DNA of 64,000 bases, taken from the NCBI GenBank assembly GCA_019163175.1, contig JAFLKN010000017.1, positions 1-64,000 on the forward strand, read 5' to 3'. Positions 9,542 through 18,112 of the stretch are shown piece after piece. Source of the stretch: Prolixibacteraceae bacterium. GTDB lineage: Bacteria > Bacteroidota > Bacteroidia > Bacteroidales > Prolixibacteraceae. The translations under genes and the position numbers were made by a program. The notes beneath the pieces were generated by a model, which saw nothing but the letters and a program-made list of their open reading frames with translations, was not told the DNA's origin and made no database searches. Position 1 is the first letter of the stretch; the number at the start of each line of letters is the position of its first letter.

Positions 9542-10477
9542 TTACAGAATATTCATGCCGTCAACAACGTCCATGATTTCTTTAACTGCAGCAGCCGATT
9601 CAACCAATAAAGCTTGTTCGTCAGCAGTAAGTTTAACTTCAACAATTTTCTCAACACCGTTTTTGCCCAATTTAACTGGTACGCCAACAAATACATCGTT
9701 CAAACCAAATTCGCCTTCCATTTTAACGCAACATGGGAAAATACGTTTTTGATCCATTACGATAGCTTCAACCATCTGAGCAGCAGCCGAACCCGGTGCA
9801 TACCAAGCCGAAGTTCCCATCAGGTTAACCAATTCGCCACCACCTTTTTTGGTGCGGTCGATAATTTTGTCCAGTACGTCTTTGTCAATTAACTCAGTTA
9901 CAGGAATACCGGCAACTGTGGTGTAACGGGGTAGTGGAACCATGGTGTCGCCATGTCCGCCCATCAGCAAAGCCTGAATGTCACGTGGAGAAATGTCCAA
10001 AGCTTCAGCAAGGAAAGCACGGTAACGGGCAGTATCGAGGATACCAGCCATACCCAACACTTTATTTTTGCTGGTTTTCGAAACCGCATAAGCGACGTAA
10101 GTCATTACATCAAGCGGATTTGAAACGATAATAATGATGGCGTTTGGTGAGAATTTAATTACGTTTTCGGTAACATTTTTCACGATACCGGCATTAATGG
10201 AAATCAAATCGTCACGGCTCATTCCCGGTTTACGGGGAACTCCAGAAGTGATAACAACCACATCAGAATCGGCCGATTTTGAATAATCGTTGGTTGATCC
10301 AACCAAACGGGTGTCATAATAATTAATGGGAGCAGTCTGCCACAAGTCCAATGATTTTCCTTCTGACAATCCTTCTTTAATATCAAGTAAAACTACTTCG
10401 CTTACAATGTTTTTTTCGGCTACAATCTGCGCGCAGGTTGCTCCAACATTTCCAGCTCCAACAACTGTTACTTTCAT
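9542..10477 (-). CDS. mdh: Malate dehydrogenase (LDH-like type)
   Basis: A 311-residue NAD-dependent malate dehydrogenase of the TCA cycle, in the group that resembles lactate dehydrogenase. The glycine-rich loop [10 protein letters not shown] opens the Rossmann fold (residues 4-13). The substrate loop [12 protein letters not shown] carries the arginine that selects malate over lactate. The conserved [10 protein letters not shown] contains the catalytic histidine. Length is standard. A good -7 promoter box lies about 42 nt upstream and a terminator follows the stop, so this is a single-gene transcription unit in the cytoplasm. Confidence 0.96.
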   Translation of the reverse strand: MKVTVVGAGNVGATCAQIVAEKNIVSEVVLLDIKEGLSEGKSLDLWQTAPINYYDTRLVGSTNDYSKSADSDVVVITSGVPRKPGMSRDDLISINAGIVKNVTENVIKFSPNAIIIIVSNPLDVMTYVAYAVSKTSKNKVLGMAGILDTARYRAFLAEALDISPRDIQALLMGGHGDTMVPLPRYTTVAGIPVTELIDKDVLDKIIDRTKKGGGELVNLMGTSAWYAPGSAAAQMVEAIVMDQKRIFPCCVKMEGEFGLNDVFVGVPVKLGKNGVEKIVEVKLTADEQALLVESAAAVKEIMDVVDGMNIL

Positions 10478-10518
10478 AGTGGTGTTTTTATGGATTATTG
10501 TTTTTTTTATTCCGCATG

Positions 10519-10526
10519 CAAAGATA
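10519..10526 (-). promoter_or_regulatory. Candidate -7 box of mdh (TATCTTTG)
   Basis: On the minus strand the sequence reads TATCTTTGCA, the commonest Bacteroidota -7 form, ending about 42 nt before the mdh ATG. The -33 TTTG is not obvious. Confidence 0.55.
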
Positions 10527-10890
10527 AAAGGTATTTTGGATTGACGACTTAAAATTTTCTTCGCTTAACAATTTGGTAAGGAATCAATCAGTCAGTTTGT
10601 TACAGAGGTATTTAGATGCGAATGTTGACTGCTGGTAACGGCAAGCTGGTTTGTATTTCAGACTCTCCTGAATATGAAAAATATGCAATTTCATACTGCT
10701 TGATTAATCGAGGCAACGAAGGGTCTTTATTTTTTCTTTTGAGATGCAGTTTCTATTCACTTTAGTATATATTTTTTTGACCTCAGAATGTGATTTTTCA
10801 GCTAATTACCGTTACTTTAGTTTCATTATTCCGAAAGACTAAACTTTTTATCGAGATAAAGGTTTATGAACAAAAACTAAAAAAATAATT
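10527..10890. other. Intergenic region between divergent mdh and ppa
   Basis: No ORF with coding character was seen on either strand. It should hold the ppa promoter. TACTTTAG at 10813-10820 is a one-mismatch -7 box but has no -33 partner, so I do not call it. Confidence 0.5.
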
Positions 10891-11553
10891 ATGGCAGACA
10901 GATTATCTGATCCTATTGGCCGTTTGATGGGCCTTCGCTATAAATCGCATCCCTGGCATGGAATTTTTATTGGCAAAGATGCTCCCGAAAATGTGGTGGC
11001 ATTTATTGAAGTGGTTCCTACCGATACCGTAAAATACGAGATCGATAAGGAAAGCGGCTTTCTGAAACTCGACAGGCCTCAAAAATATTCAAATGTTGTT
11101 CCGGCTCTTTACGGTTTTATTCCACAGACGTTTTGTGGCGAACTCGTTGGCAAATTCTGCATGGAAAAAACAGGTAAAATAAGTATTAAGGGCGATGGCG
11201 ACCCCATCGATATTTGCGTATTGACCGAGAAAACAATTGCACACGGCGATATTCTGGTTGATGCCCGTCCGATTGGCGGATTCCGCATGATTGACGGCAA
11301 TGAAGCTGATGATAAAATCATTGCCGTGTTGACGAATGATGTGGTTTACAGCGAATACAAGGATTTATCTGATTTACCTGACATTGTAGTTCAGCGTTTA
11401 AAGCATTACTTCCTTACTTACAAAGACATGCCAGGAAAAGTGAGCAATACCGAAATTACACACATTTACGGAGTTGAAGAAGCTCTGGAAGTTATTAAAT
11501 GTTCAATTTCCGATTATCATCAGCGTTTCGACAACATTGGAAAATTGTTGTAA
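10891..11553 (+). CDS. ppa: Soluble inorganic pyrophosphatase, family I
   Basis: A 220-residue cytoplasmic enzyme that hydrolyses pyrophosphate to two phosphates. The family I signature DGDPIDICVL (about residues 107-116) supplies the Mg-binding aspartates, and NVVPALYGFIPQTFCGE upstream forms the preceding active-site strand. It is longer than the roughly 175-residue E. coli type and carries an N-terminal extension (ADRLSDPIGRLMGLRYKSHPWHG) like other Bacteroidota family I enzymes. The genome segment therefore encodes both a soluble and a membrane pyrophosphatase within 4 kb. A terminator follows directly. Confidence 0.93.
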   Translation: MADRLSDPIGRLMGLRYKSHPWHGIFIGKDAPENVVAFIEVVPTDTVKYEIDKESGFLKLDRPQKYSNVVPALYGFIPQTFCGELVGKFCMEKTGKISIKGDGDPIDICVLTEKTIAHGDILVDARPIGGFRMIDGNEADDKIIAVLTNDVVYSEYKDLSDLPDIVVQRLKHYFLTYKDMPGKVSNTEITHIYGVEEALEVIKCSISDYHQRFDNIGKLL

Positions 11554-11582
11554 TAAGAATCCTTTTTGACACAATAGAATAT

Positions 11583-11620
11583 ACTCCTGTTTTCCTATGA
11601 AGGCGGGAGTTTTTATTTTC
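11583..11620 (+). terminator. Terminator of ppa
   Basis: A 7-bp stem (11583-11589 with 11604-11610, one G-T pair) followed by TTTTTATTTT. It runs into the 3' end of the convergent folA. Confidence 0.8.
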
Positions 11621-12107
11621 TTTCCAGATTCAAATACGAATACTTAAACCCGTTTTTTTCATCAAATAAATCTTCGCGGTAAAGTTCTCTCCATGCCGAA
11701 TATTCAATTTCAGGAAAATAAACATCAGCATCAAAATCCTGATGAACGAGGGTAAGGTAAAGTTTTCCGGCCACTGGGTAAAACTGACGGTAAATCATTC
11801 CACCACCAATAATAAATGCTTCTGTCTCATTTTTTACCGCTTCCACCGCTTCGTCGATCGAGAAAACCATTTCGCAACGGTCGAATTTTTCATCGGGATT
11901 GTCGGTAATAACTATATTTCGGCGATTGGGAAGTGCTCCTTTGGGTAAAGACAATAAGGTGTTTCGTCCCATGATAACCGGGTGGCCTATAGTTATTTCC
12001 TTAAAACGTTTCAAATCGTTCGGAAGATGAAATAGCAGGTCGTTGTTTTTACCAATGGCAAAATTCTGAGCAACTGCTACAATGATCGATATATTGTGGT
12101 GAATCAT
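11613..12107 (-). CDS. folA: Dihydrofolate reductase
   Basis: A 164-residue NADPH-dependent enzyme that reduces dihydrofolate to tetrahydrofolate. Visible landmarks are ISIIVAVAQNFAIGKNNDLLFHLPNDLKRFK at the N-terminus (pteridine site and the W/F-x-x-P-D/N-D element, here HLPNDLKRFK), PVIMGRNTLLSLP (NADPH site) and FIIGGGMIYRQF. Length matches bacterial enzymes. It lies 36 nt after thyA on the same strand, the common thyA-folA pairing in which thymidylate synthesis makes the dihydrofolate that this enzyme recycles. Confidence 0.96.
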   Translation of the reverse strand: MIHHNISIIVAVAQNFAIGKNNDLLFHLPNDLKRFKEITIGHPVIMGRNTLLSLPKGALPNRRNIVITDNPDEKFDRCEMVFSIDEAVEAVKNETEAFIIGGGMIYRQFYPVAGKLYLTLVHQDFDADVYFPEIEYSAWRELYREDLFDEKNGFKYSYLNLERK

Positions 12108-12143
12108 ATTTGCTTGATCGATATTTGGTTTATACGTACTAAA

Positions 12144-12938
12144 TTACACAGCAACTTTCCCGGGTATGTGTGGATGTGCCTGATATCCTATTAATTCAAA
12201 GTCTTCGTACTTGAAATCGAAAATGTTTTTTACTTCCGGATTGATTTTCATGGAAGGAAGCGGATAGGGATTGCGTGAAAGTTGCAGCTTTACCTGTTCC
12301 ATGTGGTTCGCGTAAATATGTGCATCGCCGAGGGTGTGAATAAATTCGCCTGGCTGAAGACTACAAACCTGAGCCATCATTAGGGTAAGCAAAGCATACG
12401 AAGCAATATTGAATGGAACTCCAAGGAAAATATCGGCGCTTCGCTGGTACAGTTGGCAAGAGAGTTTTCCATCGGCAACATAAAACTGAACCAAAATATG
12501 GCATGGCGGAAGATTCATTTGATCAATCTGCCCTACGTTCCATGCGCTTATAAGGTGGCGGCGTGAGTCAGGATTGGTTTTTAGGCTGTTCACTACCTGT
12601 GCTATTTGGTCAATGTGGCGGCCGTCCGGGGCTGGCCAGGATCGCCATTGATATCCGTAAACCGGACCAAGATTGCCATTTTCATCGGCCCATTCGTCCC
12701 ATATTCGGACACCATTTTCTTTGAGGTATTTGATGTTGGTATCGCCAGTTAAAAACCAAAGCAATTCGTGAATTATTGATTTGAGGTGTAATTTTTTTGT
12801 CGTCAGTGCCGGAAATCCTTCAGCTAAATCGAATCTCGACTGATACCCGAAAACACTGATCGTTCCGGTTCCGGTTCGGTCTTTTTTTTCTGTTCCGGTT
12901 CGAATTACATGATCTAATAAATCAAGATATTGCTTCAT
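12144..12938 (-). CDS. thyA: Thymidylate synthase
   Basis: A 264-residue classical (ThyA) enzyme that methylates dUMP to dTMP using methylenetetrahydrofolate. The catalytic cysteine sits in [13 protein letters not shown] at residue 146, exactly where it is in the 264-residue E. coli enzyme. [11 protein letters not shown] near residue 21 and the [11 protein letters not shown] stretch (residues 124-134) bind the phosphate, and C-terminal [10 protein letters not shown] closes the active site. It is the first gene of a two-gene operon with folA. Confidence 0.97.
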   Translation of the reverse strand: MKQYLDLLDHVIRTGTEKKDRTGTGTISVFGYQSRFDLAEGFPALTTKKLHLKSIIHELLWFLTGDTNIKYLKENGVRIWDEWADENGNLGPVYGYQWRSWPAPDGRHIDQIAQVVNSLKTNPDSRRHLISAWNVGQIDQMNLPPCHILVQFYVADGKLSCQLYQRSADIFLGVPFNIASYALLTLMMAQVCSLQPGEFIHTLGDAHIYANHMEQVKLQLSRNPYPLPSMKINPEVKNIFDFKYEDFELIGYQAHPHIPGKVAV

Positions 12939-13010
12939 TTTTATATCTTTTTGACACGGTCATTTTAACGGGTGGCAAGGTAAAAAGTTTAAAGAGAAAT
13001 GCCAAGTAGC

Positions 13011-13061
13011 ACACAAAAAAGAAAGCGGATAGTTTTCGCAATAAACAGGAAAGCTATCCGC
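13011..13061 (-). terminator. Terminator of the nucleoside-permease gene
   Basis: An 8-bp stem (13025-13032 with 13054-13061, core GCGGATAG) followed on the minus strand by TTTCTTTTTT. It separates the permease from thyA, which lies downstream on the same strand. Confidence 0.75.
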
Positions 13062-13103
13062 ACTTATATCTTTAAACTTAATGTTTTATTTGGGGTAATC
13101 CCT

Positions 13104-14333
13104 TTAGATTGTCGCCTCTTGTTTGTGTTTGTATTTGAAAACCAGTGGAAAAATTAACCCAAGAATCAAGGCATACGCAGCAAAAACAAACCAGATCGTC
13201 CTCCAGTTGCTCACTCCATCGGCCGTAAAATAATCAACAACCAATCCGCTTCCATAGCCACCAATCATTGCGCCAACCCCATTAGTCATCAGCATAAACA
13301 GTCCTTGTGCACTGGCTCTGATACCCGGACTTACTTCATTTTCAACGAACAATGATCCGGAGATGTTGAAAAAGTCAAAGGCCATTCCATATACAATCAT
13401 CGACAGAACCAGCAAATACAAACCACTTCCGGGGTCACCAATGCCGAATAAGCCAAAACGCAGTACCCAGGCAAAAATACTGATCAGCATTACTTTTTTA
13501 ATACCAAATTTTCGCAGGAAGAAAGGTATGGTAAGAATAAACAGTGTTTCTGACATTTGCGAAATAGAAAGCAAAACAATCGGATGTTTTACACCAAAAG
13601 TGTCGGGATGTGTGAGATTGAAACTTTCGAGAAACGAACCTCCAAAGGCATTGGTAATTTGCAAGGCTGCCCCCAGAAACATGGAAAAGAAGAAAAAAAC
13701 AGCCATTTTTCTCTGTTTGAAAAGCACAAAAGCATCTAAGCCAAGTGAGGAAATCAGCGATTTGTCATGTTTGCTTTTTTCAGGGGGACAGGAGGGCATG
13801 GAAAAGGCATAAAAGCCCAGCGCAAGTGCAGAAAATCCGCTAAATATCAATTGCATATTTGAAGATTTCCATCCGAATAAATCAACAATCCACATGGCAG
13901 CAATAAATCCGATAGTCCCCCAAACCCTTATTGGCGGAAAATCTTTTACAATATTGAATCCGTTTTTTTCGAGTATAATGTAGGAAACCGTGCTGTTTAA
14001 GGCAATGGTAGGCATATAGAACATCGAATTTAACAGCATAATCCAAAAGAAAAATACCGGATCTTTTATGGTCGAAGCAATAAACAAAAGGCAGGCACCA
14101 ATCAGGTGACTCATCCCAAGCACGCGCTCGGCGTTGATCCATTTGTCGGCAACAATACCCAATAAGGCCGGCATAAAAAGAGATGCTATTCCTAAAGTTG
14201 AAAATACGGCTCCGATCTGTGCTCCGGTAAAATGAAGGGTTCCTCCCAGGTAGGCTCCAATTGAAATAAGCCATGATCCCCACATGAAGAACTGGAGAAA
14301 ATTCATGATGATCAAACGATTCTTAATCCCCAT
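13104..14333 (-). CDS. MFS nucleoside:H+ symporter-like permease
   Basis: The start chosen is the ATG at 14333 (MGIKNRLIIMNFLQFFMWGSW), which places the first helix directly after a short N-terminus and gives 409 residues. The track's longer frame adds an unlikely 23-residue leader. About twelve hydrophobic helices are present. The N-terminal LxxMxFLxFFxWGxWxxxxGxYL pattern and the loop GIVADKW are typical of the NupG/XapB-like nucleoside permease group of the major facilitator superfamily. The predicted role is proton-driven nucleoside uptake, which fits the thymidylate genes downstream, although a terminator separates them. Confidence 0.8.
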   Translation of the reverse strand: MGIKNRLIIMNFLQFFMWGSWLISIGAYLGGTLHFTGAQIGAVFSTLGIASLFMPALLGIVADKWINAERVLGMSHLIGACLLFIASTIKDPVFFFWIMLLNSMFYMPTIALNSTVSYIILEKNGFNIVKDFPPIRVWGTIGFIAAMWIVDLFGWKSSNMQLIFSGFSALALGFYAFSMPSCPPEKSKHDKSLISSLGLDAFVLFKQRKMAVFFFFSMFLGAALQITNAFGGSFLESFNLTHPDTFGVKHPIVLLSISQMSETLFILTIPFFLRKFGIKKVMLISIFAWVLRFGLFGIGDPGSGLYLLVLSMIVYGMAFDFFNISGSLFVENEVSPGIRASAQGLFMLMTNGVGAMIGGYGSGLVVDYFTADGVSNWRTIWFVFAAYALILGLIFPLVFKYKHKQEATI

Positions 14334-14503
14334 AGTATTGTTTGTTAAATGTAAATAGGTTTTTTTGAAGGCTATAAATCTACTAAAATCTACAAACAGC
14401 AATCATGTCGATTCTCAAAAAACATAAGAAAGCGGTAAAGTAATTTTTCTGACGAATTAATCGGGTTTGATGGGGTAGTTCTGGATAGCTTAATGGGGAG
14501 TGA

Positions 14504-15100
14504 TTATTCTTTTCTTCGGCGGTTAATTTCGTCACGGATGGCTGAAGCTCTTTCGTAGTCTTCATCGCTGACAGCACTATTCAGCATTTGTGTGAGTTCA
14601 GCGGAAGTATATTTTTCGTATTCGTGTTTTCCTCTTATCGGCTCATCGCTAACAGACTGATGCCATTCTTCCTGACTTTGGTCGTTTTCAAACTCAATAA
14701 CAATACCAGCGCGTTCAATAATTTCTTCGGTAGTGTAAATCGGGCAGTTAAAACGAAGTGATAGAGCTACTGCATCTGAGGTTCGAGAATCGATTATGAA
14801 TTGTTTGTCGCTTCGCATACAGATAAGTTCCGAATAGAAAATTCCTTCTTCAAGCTTGTAAATAATGACTTCAGTAATCTCAATGCCGAAGGCTGAAGCC
14901 ATTTGTTTGAAAAGATCGTGAGTCAATGGTCGTGGAGGTTTTAATCCTTCAAGCTGTATAGCGATTGATTGTGCCTCGATTGGTCCTATAATAATAGGTA
15001 TCCTCCGGTCTCCATTTTCTTCAGCAAGTACCAAAGCATATGCCCCCGACTGCGATTGACTAACTGACAGACCTAAAATATTGAGTTTGATTTTTTGCAT
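14504..15100 (-). CDS. Bifunctional nuclease (BFN/DUF151) family protein with UVR motif
   Basis: A 198-residue cytoplasmic protein. Residues 1-135 match the DUF151/BFN fold: opening LNILGLSVSQSQSGAYALVL, then PIIIGPIEAQSIA, and SRTSDAVALSLRF near residue 108. The C-terminal 35 residues (LTQMLNSAVSDEDYERASAIRDEINRR) form a UVR/UvrB-C-like helical hairpin, a common add-on in Bacteroidota members. Related plant proteins were reported to have DNase and RNase activity; the bacterial role is not settled. It is divergent from the rplU operon, sharing a region of about 280 bp. Confidence 0.85.
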   Translation of the reverse strand: MQKIKLNILGLSVSQSQSGAYALVLAEENGDRRIPIIIGPIEAQSIAIQLEGLKPPRPLTHDLFKQMASAFGIEITEVIIYKLEEGIFYSELICMRSDKQFIIDSRTSDAVALSLRFNCPIYTTEEIIERAGIVIEFENDQSQEEWHQSVSDEPIRGKHEYEKYTSAELTQMLNSAVSDEDYERASAIRDEINRRRKE

Positions 15101-15266
15101 TCACTTCTACATTTCATCTCTACGGAAACAAATATAACAATTGTTTTACATTCTCTGTGGCTAAATTTAGCTTTTCCATCGGGCATTTCCTTCGGTTGTT
15201 TTTGGGATATGTGCTGCAATAAGTTGTATTTCAATAGAAAATAATTCAGAAAAATTAATGCAACCT

Positions 15267-15297
15267 TTTGGTGGTCATTGAAAATTATATACTTTTG
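15267..15297 (+). promoter_or_regulatory. Promoter of rplU-rpmA (TTTG-N19-TACTTTTG)
   Basis: TTTG at 15267-15270 and TACTTTTG at 15290-15297 are separated by exactly 19 nt, a full match to the Bacteroidota -33/-7 consensus. Transcription should start near 15303, leaving a leader of about 78 nt before rplU. This is the best promoter in the window. Confidence 0.85.
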
Positions 15298-15380
15298 CAG
15301 TCCGAAAGATTTCGAGCAGGCCCAATAAGTGGCAATTGAATGATTCCCGCCTGCCGGAAGAAATATTAAAACACATTGAA

Positions 15381-15692
15381 ATGTACGCAATTGTAGAAAT
15401 TGCCGGTCAGCAAATGAAAGTTGAAAAAGGCCGGAAAATTTATGTACACCGTTTGGAAAATGCCGAAGGCGAAACTGTTGTTTTTGACAAAGTTCTTTTG
15501 GTTGATGACGAAGGTGCTGTAAAAGTTGGAACTCCAAGTGTTGAAGGTGCAAGTGTAACTGCTACTGTAGTTGAACACGTTAAAGGAGATAAAGTATTGG
15601 TCTTCAAAAAGAGAAGAAGAAAAGGTTACCAAAAAATGAATGGTCACCGCCAGTACATGACCAAAATTCAAATTGAAGAAGTAATAGGATAA
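15381..15692 (+). CDS. rplU: 50S ribosomal protein L21
   Basis: The start is taken at ATG 15381 ([17 protein letters not shown]), the conserved L21 N-terminus, giving 103 residues; the longer frame from 15336 is non-homologous leader. The protein shows the family core: V..GD.V.F..VL......V.VGTP.V.GA.V.A.V..H.KG.K(V/I).VFK.(K/R)R(R/K). It binds 23S rRNA in the large subunit. rpmA starts 17 nt downstream, the universal rplU-rpmA pairing. Confidence 0.97.
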   Translation: MYAIVEIAGQQMKVEKGRKIYVHRLENAEGETVVFDKVLLVDDEGAVKVGTPSVEGASVTATVVEHVKGDKVLVFKKRRRKGYQKMNGHRQYMTKIQIEEVIG

Positions 15693-15709
15693 CATTAAAA
15701 AATTTTACC

Positions 15710-15982
15710 ATGGCTCATAAGAAAGGTGCGGGTAGTTCAAGAAACGGTCGCGAATCAGAAAGCAAAAGACTCGGCGTTAAAATTTACGGCGGTCAGGCTG
15801 CAACAGCTGGTAACATTATTGTTCGCCAGAGAGGTACTTCACATCATCCAGGTTTGAATGTTGGTATGGGAAGAGATCATACCTTGTTTGCCTTGATTGA
15901 CGGAACTGTTGTTTTCAAAAAAAGAAGAGACAACAAATCGTTTGTTAACGTTGAACCTGTAGTTGCTGCAGAAGTTAACTAA
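15710..15982 (+). CDS. rpmA: 50S ribosomal protein L27
   Basis: A 90-residue protein beginning [16 protein letters not shown], the invariant L27 N-terminus that reaches toward the peptidyl-transferase centre. RLGVK.YGGQ and the GN.I.RQRGT..HPG.NVG.G.DHTLFAL motifs follow. There is no cleaved N-terminal extension of the kind seen in Firmicutes. It is the second gene of the rplU operon and is followed by a strong terminator. Confidence 0.97.
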   Translation: MAHKKGAGSSRNGRESESKRLGVKIYGGQAATAGNIIVRQRGTSHHPGLNVGMGRDHTLFALIDGTVVFKKRRDNKSFVNVEPVVAAEVN

Positions 15983-16006
15983 GACGATTAACTATATTCG
16001 TTAAAT

Positions 16007-16041
16007 AATCTCCTGCTTTTCCGAAGGCAGGAGATTTTTTT
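16007..16041 (+). terminator. Terminator of rplU-rpmA
   Basis: A perfect 10-bp stem (16007-16016 with 16027-16036) with a 10-nt loop and a T-run. serS begins about 40 nt later and so needs its own promoter or readthrough. Confidence 0.9.
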
Positions 16042-16078
16042 GTTTTAAATTTGACGGTCTAAAATAAAATTACCGAAA

Positions 16079-17353
16079 ATGCTCAATCTTAAATTTATAC
16101 AGGAAAATCCGGAATTGGTAATCTCAAAACTGAAAAAGAAGAATTTCAATGCTACTGAAATAGTTAGCCAGATTACCGGATTATCGGCCCGAAAAAATGA
16201 AATACAGGCCAGCGCAGACCAGTGCAAAGCCGAAATGAATAAAATTTCGAAAGAAGTTGGTTTGCTGATGCGCGAAGGCAAGGCAGATGAGGCTCAGGCT
16301 GCAAAAAACCGTACAGCCGAATTGAAGGATACCATCAAACAGCTCGATGAAGATTTTGCCCAAATTGACAAGGAAGTCTTTAATTTACAGGTTCTGCTTC
16401 CCAATCTTCCTGCTGACATAGTTCCCGAAGGCCGCACTCCTGAAGATAACCTGGTGGTGAAAAGTCATGGCGATATTCCGGTTTTACCTGAAAATAGTGT
16501 TCCGCATTGGGAACTGACTAAGAAGTATGATATTATTGATTTCGAATTGGGCGTGAAAATTACCGGCGCAGGTTTCCCGGTTTACAAAGGGAAAGGCGCC
16601 CGGTTACAACGTGCGTTGATAAACTTTTTCTTGGATGAAGCCCGCAACTCGGGATACCTCGAAATTCAGCCACCGTATATGGTGAATGAAGATTCAGGTT
16701 TTGGTACAGGCCAGCTGCCCGACAAAGAAGGACAAATGTACCATGCAACTGCCGATAATTTGTATTTGATTCCAACAGCCGAAGTTCCGGTAACCAATTT
16801 GTACCGCGATGTGATTGTGGAAGCCAAAGATTTGCCAATAAAAAATACAGCATACAGCGCTTGTTTCCGCCGCGAAGCAGGTTCGTACGGGAAAGATGTT
16901 CGTGGTTTGAACCGTTTGCACCAATTCGACAAAGTGGAAATTGTACAGATTGCACATCCTGAAGGTTCATATGATCGGCTCGATGAAATGGTGGCTCATG
17001 TGACTGGTCTGGTCGAAAAACTGGAATTGCCTTATCGTATTCTTCGCTTGTGTGGTGGCGATATGAGTTTCACTTCAGCCTTAACCTACGATTTTGAAGT
17101 GTTCTCGGCCGCTCAGGAAAAATGGCTTGAAGTCAGTTCGGTTTCCAACTTCGAATCATTTCAGGCTAACCGCTTGAAATTGCGTTACCGCGACGAAGCA
17201 ACCAAGAAACCAGTCATTGCACACACCCTCAACGGAAGCGCTTTGGCTCTGCCACGTATTTTGGCTGCCTTGCTCGAGAATAACCAGACTCCTGAAGGAA
17301 TCCGTATTCCAAAAGTTTTGGTTCCGTATTGCGGATTTGAGATGATTGACTAG
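16079..17353 (+). CDS. serS: Seryl-tRNA synthetase
   Basis: A 424-residue class II aminoacyl-tRNA synthetase that charges tRNA-Ser (and tRNA-Sec where present) with serine in the cytoplasm. Residues about 1-110 form the characteristic N-terminal antiparallel coiled coil, rich in Lys/Glu/Ala, that grips the long variable arm. Motif 2 is visible as ACFRREAGSYGKDVRGLNRLHQFDKVE, and motif 3 as LNGSALALPRILAALLENNQ near the C-terminus, ending in the usual VPYCGF. Length is normal. Confidence 0.97.
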   Translation: MLNLKFIQENPELVISKLKKKNFNATEIVSQITGLSARKNEIQASADQCKAEMNKISKEVGLLMREGKADEAQAAKNRTAELKDTIKQLDEDFAQIDKEVFNLQVLLPNLPADIVPEGRTPEDNLVVKSHGDIPVLPENSVPHWELTKKYDIIDFELGVKITGAGFPVYKGKGARLQRALINFFLDEARNSGYLEIQPPYMVNEDSGFGTGQLPDKEGQMYHATADNLYLIPTAEVPVTNLYRDVIVEAKDLPIKNTAYSACFRREAGSYGKDVRGLNRLHQFDKVEIVQIAHPEGSYDRLDEMVAHVTGLVEKLELPYRILRLCGGDMSFTSALTYDFEVFSAAQEKWLEVSSVSNFESFQANRLKLRYRDEATKKPVIAHTLNGSALALPRILAALLENNQTPEGIRIPKVLVPYCGFEMID

Positions 17354-17378
17354 AATTGTTTTCTATCAATATATTAAT

Positions 17379-17419
17379 GTGGCTGTTTCGGAGGAAGTTC
17401 CAAAGCAGCCACTTTTTTT
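17379..17419 (+). terminator. Terminator of serS
   Basis: A 7-bp GTGGCTG/CAGCCAC stem (17379-17385 with 17406-17412) followed by TTTTTTT. Confidence 0.85.
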
Positions 17420-17434
17420 ATGTTTTTCAAAAAA

Positions 17435-17666
17435 CTACCTAAAGTACGAAAATCCAAAACCCAGAATACCAACTAAAACCATGATAAGTAAAGACGCTAA
17501 GCTCAAAATACGTCTGGCTTTTCTTTCATGAATCAAATAGCTTAATAAGGAAAAGGGTACACAAAGGAGCATAAATCTTACGGTGTTGTCTCGTGGGTAC
17601 GAAAATTACGAGCATTAACAGTGCAATGCTGGTAAATAGTGTAAAATACTTTATTCTTTCCATCAT
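17435..17666 (-). pseudogene. Small membrane protein, apparently frameshifted
   Basis: From ATG 17666 the minus strand encodes MMERIKYFTLFTSIALLMLVIFVP, one hydrophobic helix. Around nt 17590-17605 the sensible frame shifts by one base and continues VRFMLLCVPFSLLSYLIHERKARR, then LSLASLLIMVLVGILGFGFSYFR and a TAG at 17435-17437. The combined product would be about 77 residues with three hydrophobic segments. The span is one base off a multiple of three. I do not recognise a family. A genuine frameshift mutation or a single sequencing error are both possible. Confidence 0.45.
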
Positions 17667-17725
17667 AATTTGATTTGTACAAATTTAGTTTAGCATTTTA
17701 CCACGAATTGCAATAGTTAATTAGG

Positions 17726-17875
17726 TCATGATCTTTCTTTGATTTCAGTTTTAATAGCTTTTCCTGATCGACTTCTTATCACTGACCGCTCAATAGCAAC
17801 TAGTATTAGGCTAATGACTAATGCGACTGCCAACAGTATTAAAATTTTCCTAATCAATTTTTTAAAGCTATTCAT
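17726..17875 (-). CDS. Small single-helix membrane protein (49 aa)
   Basis: ATG 17875 to TGA 17726 encodes MNSFKKLIRKILILLAVALV followed by more hydrophobic residues, so there is a basic N-terminus, one transmembrane helix (about residues 8-28) and a basic, charged C-terminal tail (RSVIRSRSGKAIK..IKERS). The positive-inside pattern is ambiguous. It lies 59 nt upstream of the frameshifted membrane ORF on the same strand, and the two may be co-transcribed. No family is recognised. The remainder of 17876-18073 shows no gene. Confidence 0.4.
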   Translation of the reverse strand: MNSFKKLIRKILILLAVALVISLILVAIERSVIRSRSGKAIKTEIKERS

Positions 17876-18073
17876 AGATATGGTCTGAGATTGATAAATA
17901 GGGAATTGTATTTATCAAAAATAACAAATATTATGAATTTTGACTAGTGTTTTGTCTTCTTTTATAAAAATCTTCTGGTCATAATAAATAGAGGCAAACA
18001 GTTGTCAAATGCACGCATGGAAATTGTAATTCAGTTATAATATCATCAAATCAAGTAGCAGTTGCTTTTTTTA

Positions 18074-18081
18074 TAACTTTG
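18074..18081 (+). promoter_or_regulatory. Candidate -7 box of the sulfatase pair (TAACTTTG)
   Basis: A TAnnTTTG match about 31 nt before the ATG of the first sulfatase gene. A TTTG -33 element at 19-21 nt was not found. Confidence 0.4.
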
Positions 18082-18112
18082 ATGTTAGAAATCCTAATTA
18101 GCACTAAATCCT

